NCBI GenBank assembly: GCA_963854835.1
Contig: OY978526.1
Location: 88,588,846-88,652,845, forward strand
Length of the DNA: 64,000 bases
Source of the DNA: Megamerina dolium
Lineage: Eukaryota > Arthropoda > Insecta > Diptera > Megamerinidae
Direction of reading: 5' to 3'
The translations under genes were made by a program, and so were the position numbers. The notes under the pieces are model-generated. The model was not told the DNA's origin. It saw nothing but the letters and a program-made list of their open reading frames with translations, and did no database searches. Shown piece after piece: positions 45,066 to 57,300 of the stretch (position 1 is its first letter; the number at the start of each line of letters is the position of its first letter).

Positions 45066-45992
45066 TGATTCCATTATATTTTCTATATTTAATGTAATTT
45101 CCACATAATTAATCGTGTAGTAAAAGAAAACCCAAACATGTTTTTTTTTCAAAATTGCTTAAATAGAAATGATGGAGTCAAAATGTGTTAGTCGTACGAT
45201 AGTTATAAAGTTTTCTAACGCCCAAGTAACTGAATTTACACTGAAAAATGTAGTCAAAAGAAGAACGTGTTTTTAAAGTGAAAATAACTACATAAAAAAA
45301 AACACGTTGAAACGAAAAGGATAGAAAAAATATTTCCGCAATTAAATTACAGACAGCAAAAAAAAAAAGAAAGAACAAAATGAACTTGGAGTAGAGAAGA
45401 AAAAAGAAATGAAAAGGATACTATACAAAAAAAAAAAATAAAAATAAAAATAAAAGCCATGCATTCAATTTGCTTATAGTTGCTCGTCTGCATTTGCCAC
45501 TCACCTACTAACCGACTCTCTGACGCACCTACTTACCCATCTACTGACTCATTCGTTCACTGGCCATTTGTTTTTTTTTGTCGTTTCACTTTCTCGTCAG
45601 CATTTTTACTTAGTTTTTTTTTTAATGTGTACGAATATATTTATTATGTAAATGCATATAGATTAAACTAAAATAACAAAGAGAGTACACTATGGTGAAC
45701 GCGAGTGTGTGATACAAATAAGTAGAAATAATTTAATTAATTTTATTCTATATTTTATCTTGATAATTATTGTTCATTTTAAAGAAAATAATATTATATT
45801 GTATGCTAAAAATAAGTAAATAATTTTCTTTTTCATATAAGGAAAAGTAAATAGATATAACTGCAATTAACAGACATATACTTAAATACTGTGAAATATA
45901 TATATAATACAAGCAATTAACAAAAAAAAAAAAAAAAGAAAGTGAACAAGCATAAAACAACTTTAACAACAGTAGGAATAACAAGGAGAAAA
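45066..45992. other. 5' flank of the secreted-protein exon
   Basis: AT-rich with poly-A runs (45361, 45430, 45919). It should contain the promoter and 5' UTR of the gene at 45993 if transcription starts nearby. No core promoter element could be singled out. An in-frame upstream ATG (45942) would add 17 basic residues before the signal peptide. Confidence 0.4.
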
Positions 45993-46137
45993 ATGTCATT
46001 GGCAATGTGGCGATTAATATGGCCGCTCGCCATTTTTCTAACACTACAATCATTGATGAACGATGTTGGCGTTGTTAGTGCCATCGATTTGAGTCGTTTA
46101 TACGGACATATGGCGAATCCAATACAAAAACGTAGTG
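45993..46137 (+). CDS. first coding exon of a secreted protein (possible prohormone), partial
   Basis: 48 codons plus one base. ATG at 45993 is in good context (AGAAAAATGTC). Residues 6-30 form a signal peptide (WRLIWPLAIFLTL then cleavage likely after VVSA). The next residues IDLSRLYGHMANPIQKRS contain a Lys-Arg pair, a typical prohormone-convertase site. A strong splice donor G/GTAAGT follows at 46138. Such a layout (signal peptide, short spacer, dibasic site, intron) is common in neuropeptide and secreted precursor genes. I do not recognise the gene, and the following exon was not found within the window, so the intron is probably long. The upstream Met at 45942 gives a less likely N-terminus. 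Confidence 0.6.
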
Positions 46138-48601
46138 GTAAGTACCTATTCTAATATATATATATATATACATACAGTATTGAATGTATAGAATAAGAAT
46201 TGAAAAATACAAATTGATTGATTGCTTGATTGCACAACCCGTATGAATAATAGAGCAGGTATAGTAGAAAGAATAATAGGAATGATTGTTAAATGAGAAA
46301 GTAAAATGACGTGAAAGTCATCGTTATTTTTCAATGTGATTTCTGCAATGCATGGTGATTCAAAACCACATGGCAACATTGTAAAAATAGGAGACGTCTA
46401 ATTTCAATTTTTTTTCATGTGATTATTAATTTAATATCGCTAAACTACAATCGGAAATATTGTTATATGTAAATATTTCTAGCGTCTTCTACAAATTTAA
46501 CTTCAATGTCAATTTTTAAAAAATATTTCCCGAACTATAGGTGATGTTTTGAAACAAATTGTGTCATTTCGATATTTTCATATAGGCATTTATCCAGAAA
46601 GTTTCTTAGTTGTGCCAAAAAAAGTGCATAAATGTAGGCTTTTTTGAATTATCAATATTTTTTCAAAGTAATTGCATATTTTTAGGTTTGAAATAATTTA
46701 AGAGCCTACATTTCTCTAGTTAGAAGCAATTACCTTTCAATATTTAATCTCTTTATGATGTATAAATTTGTTGAATTTGGTATATGACTCGAACCACTGT
46801 GCGACACTGGCATATTTTATTACTCCAATGTCATTCTCAATTTGATGCATTCAAATTTTTTTTATATTTATTTTTGCTATTTTGGTATTTTTATTTAGTA
46901 TTTATCAAAGTAATTGCATATTTTTAGGGTTGAAATAATTTCAGAGCCTACATTTCTCTAATTATTTGAAGATTTAACGTATTTGTGTATCTATTTTTGA
47001 ATTTGATATATGACTCAAACCACTGAGCGACACTGGCATATTTTACTACTCCAATGTTATTCTCAATTTGACGCATTAAAATTTTTTTTTATATTTATTT
47101 TTGCTATTTTGGCATTTTTTGCATCATTTATACAAAAAAATTTCTTAGTTGTGCCACAAAATTGCAGTAATGTAGGCTTTTTTAAATAACAATATTTTTT
47201 TTAGTATTTTTTAAAATAATTGCATATTTTTAGGGTAGAAATAATTTCGGAGACTACATTTCTCTAGTTACAACTATTTTTGAATTTAGTATATGACTCG
47301 AACCACTGTGCGACACTTGCATATTTTATTACTCCAATGTCATTCTCAATTTGACGCATTAAAATTTTTTTTTATATATATTTTTGCTATTTTGGCATTT
47401 TTTTGCATCATAAAATATACGAAAATAGGATAAATTGTCCTTTACTTAACTATTGCTGTATTTTATTACTTTTATGTATTCTCTATTTAGGTATTTTTAT
47501 TGTATTTGATTGGATTTCATACTACACGTATGTTTTATTATAATGACATTGTTAAAGCTGTGACGTTTTTCTTAAAATTTCTTGAACGAATTGCTATATA
47601 AAATATAGACATATATACGCTTCATTTAATCCAGAAGATACATAATTTATATGCTATTTTTATGTTCGTTACTTCCCTAATGTGGCTGGAATTGTATATG
47701 TAAGTAGGTACATGTATATTAGATATGTTAGATTGTTTCGAATATGATTTCTTTTATGCGCGGAATGCATCTCTAAAATCCTTCTTGAACAAAATATAAT
47801 ATCATTCAGTTGTTTCCTATTTCCGCTGCAAGATTGTTTACAGAAATATAACAAGATATATTTGTTTTGGGGGAAGTAGGTACGAGTAGTTCACTGGTCA
47901 GCGGAATATGATAGAAAACTATATCCAAACTTTTTTTTTTATCCTACAATAAATTATATTCCTTCGGAAAAAGCCAAAAGAAAAGATTTCAGCGAATAAA
48001 TAAATCGTATTCTGAAAATTTCTGAACCATTCTCATTTATATGTATTGTGTATATATTTAAATCCGTACATATAGACCATATAGACCACTATTATCATTT
48101 TACCTTATTTTCCCATTTGTTTATTTATTTCTTGGTCATTATTTATTAAGTACAGTACAGTATTACAGATTTTATTACCATTCTGAAAATGGTACTCTCC
48201 TCTTCCTTTTGCTATAGAGACATTTCAATGTGAAATACCGTGTTCTTATTTATTTGGAAGATATTACGTTTTTATGTGCTCTAATAGAGCACGTAGAGAA
48301 AATGTATTTGCCAAATTTTAACAAGAAATTGCTTATTCTTTATGTTAATTATAATAGAGTTCGGAGCTCTCAAAATTTGAATTTAGCACCTAGTAATATT
48401 TTCAAAATAATTTATGATATACAAATTTTTTTTCGTTTTTAGAACAGAAAGATCATTAATAGTAATAATAATCATATGAATAATATATTATGAAATAAGT
48501 TATAATAAAACATACAGTTTTATGCGACTTATATTGAATTACTTATTCAGGCTATTCAAAGCACTGCGACCTAAAAGATTTTTTGTCCGCCTATCGCCCA
48601 A
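46138..48601. other. AT-rich, probably intronic stretch
   Basis: It follows the splice donor at 46138. It holds (TA)n at 46157-46170 and the hairpin-bearing tandem repeat at 46595-47410 (listed). No further exon of the secreted protein was identified on the plus strand; the ORF at 48230-48442 is low-complexity. Confidence 0.4.
46595..47410. repeat. three diverged AT-rich tandem units with internal hairpin arms
   Basis: Anchors recur in the same order in three units: GCCTACATTTCTCTA (46704; 46946; as GACTACATTTCTCTA at about 47252), ATGACTCGAACCACTGTGCG (46784; changed at 47009; 47292), TTATTACTCCAATGTCATTC and ATTTTTGCTATTTTGG. Units 1 and 3 also carry TTTCTTAGTTGTGCCA and an AATGTAGGCTTTTTT arm. 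That arm is complementary to the GCCTACATT arm about 75-90 bp away, so each unit can form a hairpin. Spacing is about 240 and 305 bp. Confidence 0.8.
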
Positions 48602-48940
48602 CTAAAACAATTCTAGACTATTTATAAAGCTTATAATTGCAGTGGGCTTGATTTTACTTATGTGGTTTGAAGTCAAGATTCCATTACCAACGTAACCAAG
48701 CCTACGTCTTGCCACCGCTGGGCAATTGCATAGAATATGTTCCGATGTTACCTGCTCCTCATGACAGAGTCGACAGGTATCGTTTTCTACCACACCTATT
48801 TTCTTTATATGGTAATTGAGTCTACAGTTTTCAGTGAGCAGATCTGTGTAGAGTTTTATGCCATTTCTGCTGATGTTAAGAGCAGCGTCCATCCTAACAT
48901 GTGAGGGATCAATAAGTCCCTTCTACTGCCGCATGCCAGG
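48602..48940 (-). pseudogene. LINE ORF2 C-terminal fragment (Cys/His region)
   Basis: The minus strand, 96 codons from 48892, shows NCRLNYHIKKIGV followed by CRLCHEEQVTSEHILCNCPA. This is the CCHC-like motif at the C-terminus of RNase H-bearing LINEs. RT and RNase H are absent. Confidence 0.8.
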
Positions 48941-49207
48941 CGGCAGAACAAATTTTTTAAGCAACACTTAAATGTGCGTTTTACTCTCCTCACCGATTGG
49001 CAATAATTTATAATTCTTTCGAAAGTAGTAATTTCCCATGGACAAGTAATGTCGCAAGAGTTGTAGGTACCTTATGGAAGTGACATTGGCAGTCGCAATT
49101 TATTACTATCTAAAATGTGGCAAGCACAATAAAGTTGAATAAAAGTTTGACGATTACCCTTTAAACTCGTAATGTCGTTATTTTCATGTATAAAAATAAG
49201 CAAATAC
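48941..49207. other. spacer
   Basis: A weak SINE-like resemblance (GTCGCAAGAGTTGTAGGTACC) is seen near 49048-49068. Nothing else is recognised. Confidence 0.35.
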
Positions 49208-49209
49208 TA

Positions 49210-49697
49210 TTGGGTGCGTGAATTAAAAGCTGGCATTTTTTAGTGCTCAAAAATCATTTATTTTTAGGAAAACATGTAAATTAAAGTATTGTCCATCAGA
49301 AACTATGACATTTCCCGATTTTTTTTGGCAATTTATGGATTCTTTCCTAAAAGAACTTCGCCGGCTTGGCAGCCAAAAACGATTCAGTCTGACATTGTGA
49401 CTGAAATGAAGCGTATTCCATTAAGGGCATTCTGCATGGACCAGAACAAGTGGTAATCCCAAGGTGCCAGGTCTGGGCTATAAGGGGGGTGGGATAGAAC
49501 TTCCTATCTGCTATTAGCAAGACAGTTTTTGACTGGAATAGCGTTGTAATGGTGAAATATTATCGACTCGTGTCTGGCCGGTGGTTTCAGCTCACCGGCA
49601 TTCATGCCGTGTCTCCACACGGACAATAATGTACAACATCGCAGTAACGCGTGGCGCCATGTAACGTAAAAGGCCGATTACTAATTCACACACCCAA
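49210..49697 (-). mobile_element. mariner deletion derivative, family 3
   Basis: The ends TTGGGTGCGTGAATTA and inverted TTGGGTGTGTGAATTA are flanked by TA (49208-49209, 49698-49699). It is the minus-strand counterpart of 5324-6225: both carry the 5' block CGGCCTTTTACGTTACATGG and the transposase C-terminal region. At 488 bp it keeps only the ends and parts of the transposase C-terminus (HPPYSPDLAP-like text around 49440-49500). Confidence 0.87.
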
Positions 49698-49771
49698 TAT
49701 TTTCCAATATAATCATTTCGAAAGTTAAAAATCATAAAATGTTAACATCTTTCAAGTTTTAAAACAGCTGC

Positions 49772-50062
49772 CAGAACGGCAGAACCCTTGTAACATCACT
49801 TTTTCTGATCTTTGTCACAGAGTTCTTTTAGAAGCTCTTCCATGGCAAATTGTTACTGCCGGAAGAATTACCAACTGCTTGCCAACAGGTGGGTACCGTT
49901 CGAAAGAAAAATCTTTTCGATATTAAATTTGTTATGCTTGAGTCGGGGGTTGAATCCACGACCAACAGAGCAGAAGGCCAACACACTAACCACTGAGCTA
50001 GTGCACAATAGACCTAGGGTCGCAGTGCAATACAACCCTCTAATAACCACTGAGCTACGGCA
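49772..50062 (-). mobile_element. SINE copy with an internal duplication in the head
   Basis: It matches the family body (GGCAGAACCCTTGTAACATC, CGAAAGAAAAATCTTTTCGA, TTGTTATGCTTGAGTCGGGG) in minus orientation. Within the head, TAACCACTGAGCTA occurs twice (49987-50000 and 50044-50057) with unrelated sequence between. The tail part is missing beyond 49772. Confidence 0.8.
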
Positions 50063-50065
50063 ACT

Positions 50066-52604
50066 ATTACTATACATCAGTGAAAAATATTAAATGGAAA
50101 GTCATCGTTTAAAGATCAATGCTTAGATATATTATATATTATAAATTTATATACTCACACACATTTGACTTGTTTTACACGTGTTAGCATATATTTGTAG
50201 TATACCCGGTAATTGTACAGGTGTTATTTTTAAAATGGTGCAACCGTAACATAACTTTATGGCGATAATAAAATATATTGATTTTTTTAAAGCAATAGAC
50301 AGTGAATAAAATATTTATATACTATATTGATACGTCATACCTAAAGATACCGACTCATATTCTTATAGAATAACATATGCGATAGATAAATATGTACGAG
50401 TATGTATGTAGCCTTGATGTAGCAGGTACTCGAATGAACGTGTTATCATTAACGTGAAATTTATTGATTTTGATTAAAATACCACATATCTACGAGTATA
50501 TGTGTACATACAAATACACGCGCAGATGTAAATATATTGATATTCATATGCCCATTTGAGGAAAATTCCTGTATGTATGTATACTTAGAAAATATCATAT
50601 GTAAATGTGTGCGTATTTTATCATACTATGGTATAGTATAGGATGAAAGGTAGCATTGAAATTTATTGTCTAACAGACAGGGCAAACAAACAAACAAATA
50701 ACTATGCGCATGATGATATGCCTAACCTTATACAAACATATTTATATTGTATGATTATATTATTGCAATAGCAGTAGGCTTGGGTTGTTGTAGAAATACA
50801 TACACATGGATAGGCAAATCTATATATACCTGTAATTGTATAGTAAGTAATAAAACGCGTAAAACTTTACCAATATACATTGTAATTTAATATTGTATAT
50901 ATACATATGTATGAATATGAAATGTCCTTGCCATCCTTTATTTTTCGAAAATATATACATACATGTTTTATTTTTATTGTTTTTTTATTTTATGAAAGTA
51001 ATTTATTTAATATATATAGTAAATATTTTTGTACGACATATTTAACACAATTTTTTTCTTTGTTGGTATCACAATGATGGTCATACATACATATATACTC
51101 GTATATCGAATTGTTCGTGTACAATTGTACATGGATGGATATGAATAATATTTATTTTAATGTACAGTACATATCTGAAGATGAGAGAATCAATACCTGA
51201 AAATGAAACTAAATGCTTTAAACATGATTTTGCAATTAAAGTTTTCATTATAACGGTAAATTAAAAAAAAAAAGAAATATACGATACTTGACAATTCTTT
51301 GCATTTAACATTCAATCGAAAGCTTTTAAAATAGTAGCGAAGAACATAGCTTTGCTCGTTGAAAAAAACGATATATTATTTCATTTAGGTCGCTATGAAA
51401 AAAAAAAAGATTTAAAAAAAATTAATTTTAGCAGAAACCAATCGAAAGTTGTATTTTTGTATTTAAATTTTATTGATAAAAATCGATTAATTATTATATT
51501 TTTTTGTTCAAAACTTAAACTAGTTCAATTTATTCCTATTCAGCCAGCACGAAATACTCTCCTCGTACCCAATCCTCTTTTAATTTAGATAAGTGAATAT
51601 AAGTTTACCAAATATTCATAAATTCTTTTCGATTTCAGTTCAAAATATTCTTCAACCATTTTTATAGTATTTCGACGTAGATTGCTATTACAATTTTTTT
51701 CCCCATCCTAAAAGTATGCAATCATATGGGAAAATTGAACAAATATGGAATATATCAAAAGATTCAGGTGACGTTTGAGATCTAAGTAATATGGATTAAC
51801 TAAAAATTTGATTGACAATTAAACTACCAACCTTGTAACAAAAGTTCAGCTTTAGGTCAATTTTAATAACAAAAAAAATTAAAAAAAAACTATAATAACT
51901 TGACTCAAACTGGTTTTTTATATGTATTTGGCGACTCATAATAGTGTGCAATTGCCAAGTACTGACATATTTTTTGTCTTTCTCTTTGTTGATATCAAAC
52001 GACGGGTTCTTGACTTTATCAGGTTTCGCATTACACAGTCTAATGAAATGAAATCGATTCCGGAACCTCCTTCGTTGAAATACTTAAAATATTTTCATAT
52101 TATGAAATTAGCCCAAAGTTGTAGAGTAAGACTTTAAACATTTTTTTTATAAATAAAAATAAAATAACATATTTTTTAAAAGTTTTTAAATGTTAAAGTT
52201 CCTTAATAAAGTTGTTAAAATACTTTTGACTTTCGGAATCAGCTAATATGGCTGAATTCTATGAAGCTCTACATACTATCAAATATGTATGTATGTCCGC
52301 ATATGGAAGTATTGCCCATTTCTGTTCACATTATCATCAAATCAATTATTTCGTAATTCTTTGTTTGTATATCTGGAAAAATCTGTTACTCAGTACATTG
52401 ACATATTTTAACTGGGAACTTTAAGAAGACACTTTTTCAATGGCACCTATCGATTATTATTAGTCTTTCTGTTCCCCTTTTTTAATTTATGAAACGTCAT
52501 ACTATTAAATTATTTGGTGTCCGCCTGTTTTATCTACAAAAAAATTAATAAATAATTAGCCTCATCAATTAATAATGATAATAATAATAATAACAACAAT
52601 AATG

Positions 52605-52642
<38 letters not shown>

Positions 52643-53329
52643 CAATATGAATAACATATGAATTAAGTGAAAAATTAAATAGTCATAATGATAATTTTAT
52701 TTTTATTATGCTCAACAATGCAAAAGAATCGTAAAATAATGTCAATATCAGATATTTAAATAATATTCTGTCTGCGTTAATTATAACTGAGTCTTTATTT
52801 ATATTCATGCTTATTTTAATATTAATTATTTTGTGATAATTTTTCTATTTGATTTTATTTGGTTTTTTAACGAAATTCGAATTAATTTTGATTAATTTTA
52901 TTTATTTCCGGTTTAAATCTGCTGTTAACAAGCGATAAATTCGTATTTTGATATATTCAAGAGGCGATTGTAAGTTAGTGAACATGAAATTACAACTGAT
53001 AATCTTCTTCTTCTTCAATATAAATGTAAAAATAAATCAAAATTAGTTTGACAAAAAAATCGAATTTTTTTTTTATGTTTACATAGCACCAGGTGGTAGT
53101 GCTCCAGCAGGTCCAAAAGTCTCAATAATCGCCCAGAGCAAATTATTGGTTATTATTCTGTGGGATACATCTGATATTTTATTTATTGACTACATTTAAA
53201 TAGGAGAATCGTAACTGGGTAGTATTTTTTTAAATCTTTTTTTATATTGCAATCTGTTTTCACAACATTCAGCATTACTTAATTTCTTAAAGTAAAAATA
53301 AATATAAGAATATTAATCACATATGGACT
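50066..53329. other. AT-rich stretch without recognised gene
   Basis: TATGTA-type simple repeats (50390-50600, 50880-51180) and an AAT/ATA microsatellite (listed). A block at 51690-51840 partly resembles 3755-3920. ORFs are low-complexity. No host exon recognised. Confidence 0.5.
52571..52642. repeat. (AAT)n microsatellite
   Basis: A run of AAT/GAT/AAC triplets, ending in about 14 uninterrupted AAT units. Confidence 0.9.
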
Positions 53330-53477
53330 ACAACCAGCCATTTATTATTCATCGACCATTAACAAATGAGACTTGTTGTTGATTTGCTCTTCTACGCGGC
53401 TGAATTTAATGGAATTGAAATTGAGATCCGATATTAGTGGGTTAGAGTTGGTTTGAAGTCTTTGATTATGTTATTTG

Positions 53478-56047
53478 TAGTGTCCGACCGAAACCGACTT
53501 TTTGGGCCGAAACCGAAACCGAAATCGAATATTCGGCGAATATGAAAACGAAATTTAAATAGTACATTGAATTTTTTATTGCTAGTGCAAACGAAAACAA
53601 AACATATTAAATGTATATTAAAATTCATTAATTCAAGTAAAAAACAATAAATTTATAATTAAGTAACATTTATATATAAGAGATCAATTTTTGAAAATCA
53701 CATTGTTAGTTACGTTTAATTTTTTTTTTAAATAACGGGGTAAGGACTTTTTATTAAACTCAAAAAAAAACTCTTCGTTCATTTACCCTTCTTAATATAT
53801 ATTTAATATTCAAAGTTAAATAACTTTATATTATAATTTAAAAATAAAAGCTTGTCGACATTTTCCCCATGTAAATTAGATCGTCTGTTGCAGTATATTT
53901 GTCCTGCTGCACTAAAAAGTTGCTCACTTGCAACACTTGTAGGAGGAGCTGACAGATATCGTACTGAAAGTTTTTTTAAAAAAGAATAAGAGCTGCGGTG
54001 CCAATACTCATAAATATTACAATCTCTTGAAATAAGTGGTTCGCTTAGATACGACTGGAGTTGGTCTCGCAGCGATGGTTCTCTAAAAGAAGAGGTCGTT
54101 TCTGGTGATGCTACATCGGAATCATGTGACTCCCAGAGTGAATTACTTATATTCGCGAAAGAAGGTGTAGGCTGTGGAAATATTTCCTTGCCGTGATTAA
54201 ACTCCATCAATTTTTCCACTTCTTTTTTAATTAATTTCTCACAGTGTTGAATTTCTTCATTTGAAAAATATTTACTTTTAAAGCGTGGATCAAGGAAAGT
54301 CGAAATTAAAATTTCAGAACGTGTGTTGATGTATTCAAATCGTTTATTTATAGAACTGTTCAGTCTCTCTTTCAACAATTTAATTTGATGCGAGTCATCT
54401 GAAGTTACCACAAGTTTGTTTCGTAGTATTGTTATTAATGGTATTATTATTGAAATAGACGAAGATTCTCCACAAAGATCAAATGTAGCTTGATAGAAGA
54501 CTTTCAATATATTTATTATATTTCTAATAAATTGCCATTCTTTTGCCGTTGGAGCTTCAATCGAACCTCGTTCAGACATGTACAAGTTAATAGCAGATTT
54601 TTGTTCAAGCAACCTCTCTAGCATCAAGTAAGTGCTATTCCATCTTGTGGATATGTCTTGTATAAGAGCATGTTTTGGTACATCTAAAATCATTCAAATC
54701 ATTCAGATGCCTGACGGCCTGCTCACTTTTTTTAAAATGTCCGACTACTTTTCGACATTTTTTAACAATCACTTCAATTTGAACATCTTTAAAAATTGAA
54801 TCATTAATGCAGAGCTGCAGTGTATGAGCTACACAGCCTACCGATGCGAACCCTCCAAAACGCATTGCCGCACCCATATTTGCAGAATTATCTCTAATCG
54901 ATAAATGGATTCTGTTTTCAATTTTATATTCCTCAATTAGCCCAGTTAGTTTATTTGAAATATTTTCACCCGTATGCTCATCGTCAAGCTGCATAGCAGC
55001 TAATATTACCTTAAGTCTATATGGTCCATCAACAAAATGGGCAGTAAAGCTTAAAAGTGAACAGGTTTTCGACGGATTACTCCAAATATCGGTAGTAAAA
55101 CTTATCCATTCAGCTTTAGAAACTATACCGATTACTTTGGCTTTGACCTTTTCATACGTAGCTGGCATCAAAGTAGTTCTAAAATACTTTTCACTTTTTT
55201 GCCGATACTTGCATGGGACGTCTGGATTACCAATATGAAGCCTTTTAAAAGCGCTACCCTCTACTATATTGTACGGCAGCATATCCACAAGTATGAGATC
55301 CATTATCGACTTGTCGATCTGAAGCGTGATTGTATGATCATCCGGCCAAAAATGTACTTGCTTGCGGGCCAACGTTTCAGACAATGTTAGTTGCACTTCT
55401 CTATTTTGTACCGTCTTTTCTGCTACCAATTGCTGCTGTCTAGCTCCCTCTGTTTTCTCCTGAGATTTCTTGTACGCCTCCCACTCCACCGGATGACATT
55501 TTTCCAAATGTTTTTTAAGCCTGCAACAGTTTGGCGTTTTGTCAGCTTATGGCCAAGCGACAACACTTTATTGCATGTAATGCAGACCGCTGTGCCTGTA
55601 TTTTTATTGAAATACTGCCAAATTACATTCACCTCTGCCATTTTAGAACAACTAAAACAATTTAATTACATTATTATTATTTAGATTACTTAAAGAATTG
55701 TTTTCAATTTACCAAAAAAAAAAAACCTCGACAGCGACTAACAAATCATCCGGGCAGCAATATAAAGTAATTATTAAATTTATATTTATCAAAAACGGTG
55801 AGCTGCTTTTTTGGCGCAAAGTGAATTTGTTTTCATTTTTCCATGTGTCAGTACAGGGATGCACAATTCATTGAATTGTCAGTACAGGGATGCACAATCC
55901 ATTGAATTTGAATTTTTGGGGTAATATTGGGGTATTATTTATCGGTTTCGGTTTCGGCCGAGGTGCCATTTTTTTCGCCGAAACCGAAACTCGGCCGAAC
56001 CCTCGATATTCGGCCGAAACCGAAACCGAATATTCGGTCGGACACTA
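53478..56047 (-). mobile_element. hAT element with perfect 12-bp ends and 8-bp target duplication
   Basis: The ends are TAGTGTCCGACC and its exact inverse, flanked by the 8-bp direct repeat GTTATTTG (53470-53477, 56048-56055). Subterminal regions on both sides hold several copies of CCGAAACC-type motifs (53488-53540, 55945-56035), probable transposase-binding sites. Length is 2570 bp. It sits inside the Jockey-like LINE. Confidence 0.95.
53803..55641 (-). pseudogene. hAT (ZBED-like) transposase, nearly full length, two frameshifts
   Basis: Three minus-strand frames: 55641-55423 with a BED zinc finger start (AEVNVIWQYFNKN, CITCNKVLS); 55507-54635 with the second half of the finger (EKCHPVEWEAYKK) and the RNase H-like core (SFTTDIWSNPSKTCSLLSFT, RDNSANMGAAMRFGG, CVAHTLQLCIND); and 54693-53803 with RWNSTYLMLERLLEQK and the hATC dimerisation domain (PPTSVASEQLFSAAGQIYCN). 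One frameshift lies inside the BED finger near 55520 and one near 54690, where ATTCAAATC/ATTCAGATG looks like a small duplication. Otherwise it is well preserved, so inactivation is fairly recent. Confidence 0.9.
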
Positions 56048-56291
56048 GTTATTTGGTATGCTTTTTGATTACTTCAGCAACCGTTGGGTCTTTCAAGTCA
56101 CGATGGATTTGGTTGTTTGTGACATAATATGGGGCGTTTGCAATCATACGTTGGGTTTTTGATTGAAATCTTTGGAGAATTTCGACATTGAAGGTTGCTG
56201 CAGTACCCCACAGCTGTATGCCATATGTCCATACTGATTTTAGGACAGCTGAGTAGAGTAAGAGTTTACTCTCGAGTAAGACTTGGGAGTT

Positions 56292-57105
56292 TCAATTTAG
56301 CAACCAGTGCAAATTTCTGAGTTTGATGCCTAGCGCCTTACGTTTGGTCAAGATATGTGTTCTCCACTTTAGTTTGCTATCGAAGTGCATGCCTATGTAT
56401 TTAGTTTCGTTACATTGCGGAATATTTACATCATTAAGTTTTATGGTTGGGCAGGTGCTACGTTTAAGGGTGAATGTAACCTGAACAGGCTTGATTTCAT
56501 TTGACTTGATTCGCCAATCGTTCAACCACTGAGTAATCTTGTCTAAGCTAAGGGTATCCATTGCGTGGACAGCAGTGTCTTCTGCAAAAGTGCCAACGAT
56601 GAATCCTTCAGAGGCTGGTAAATCATATGTGTGAAGTAGGTATAGAATGGGACCCATGTCGCTGCCTTGAGGTACACGGGCTGAACTATCATAGAATTCA
56701 GACTATTTTTCACCTTGCTTGACGAAAAAGTATCGACTTTCGAGATAGGACTTGATAAATATGTAAAAGTTTATCGGAAGGGTGCCTTTTATTTTATAGA
56801 GTAAACCGCCATGCCAGGCACGGTCGAAAGCTTGAGATATATCGAGAAATGCAGCTGTACAGTATTTTTTTTTTGTTCGAATGCATTGTGAATATAATTT
56901 ATAAGTCTGTGTACTTGTTCAATTGTGCTATGCTGTTTCCTGAAACCGAATTGGTGGTTAGGAATTAATTTGCGTTCTTCTATTACTGGAGGAAAAGGGT
57001 TTCCATAAGTTTGGAGGCAACTAGTAGCAAACTAATGGGATGGTATGACTCCACTTTGTCTGCACTTTTTCCGCGCTTGATCATTTTTACTTGTTCAACT
57101 TTTTT
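56292..57105 (-). pseudogene. Jockey-type reverse transcriptase fragment, catalytic motif mutated
   Basis: Minus-strand frames give NHQFGFRKQHSTIEQVHRL, AFLDISQAFDRAWHGGLLYK, the VPQGS turn and PILYLLHTYDLP. The catalytic box follows as TFAEDTAVHA, where Jockey-type RTs have FADD: the first catalytic aspartate is replaced by glutamate. The thumb region (NEIKPVQVTFTLKR, KYIGMHFDSKLKWRTHI) follows. At least two frame breaks occur. Confidence 0.85.
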
Positions 57106-57129
57106 GTACAAGCTGTAGGTTTAAATTGT

Positions 57130-57300
57130 TACTAATCGACCACATGTAGTCCTTCATCAGGACTATGCTCCAGCGCACAAGTCGATATTTGCCATGAGTC
57201 AAATAAAGAGAATTTTAATTAGTTAGTCATCCAATATGTTTTCCAGATATATTCCCTTGTGGATAATCTCTTTTACCAGATCCGCAAAATATGTCTAAAA
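57130..57300 (+). pseudogene. mariner transposase fragment
   Basis: The plus strand shows VVLHQDYAPAHKSIFAMSQI, a clear 'HxDNAPAH' second catalytic region of a mariner transposase, followed by a stop and legible but diverged codons. No ends found. It abuts the 5'-truncated Jockey-like LINE. Confidence 0.6.

Larger units (their letters stand above)
53330..57110 (-). mobile_element. Jockey-like LINE split by a hAT insertion
   Basis: RT-coding sequence runs from about 57105 to 56056. It then continues beyond the hAT element in 53477 down to about 53330 (AAAGACTTCAAACCAACTCT on the minus strand follows directly if hAT and one 8-bp duplicate are removed). The 5' end is truncated inside RT; no endonuclease or ORF1 is seen. 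RT motifs place it in the Jockey group. Confidence 0.8.

Noticed and set aside
45942..45992. Upstream ATG as start of the secreted protein
   Set aside because: It would place 17 basic residues before the signal peptide and has poorer context; the ATG at 45993 is preferred.
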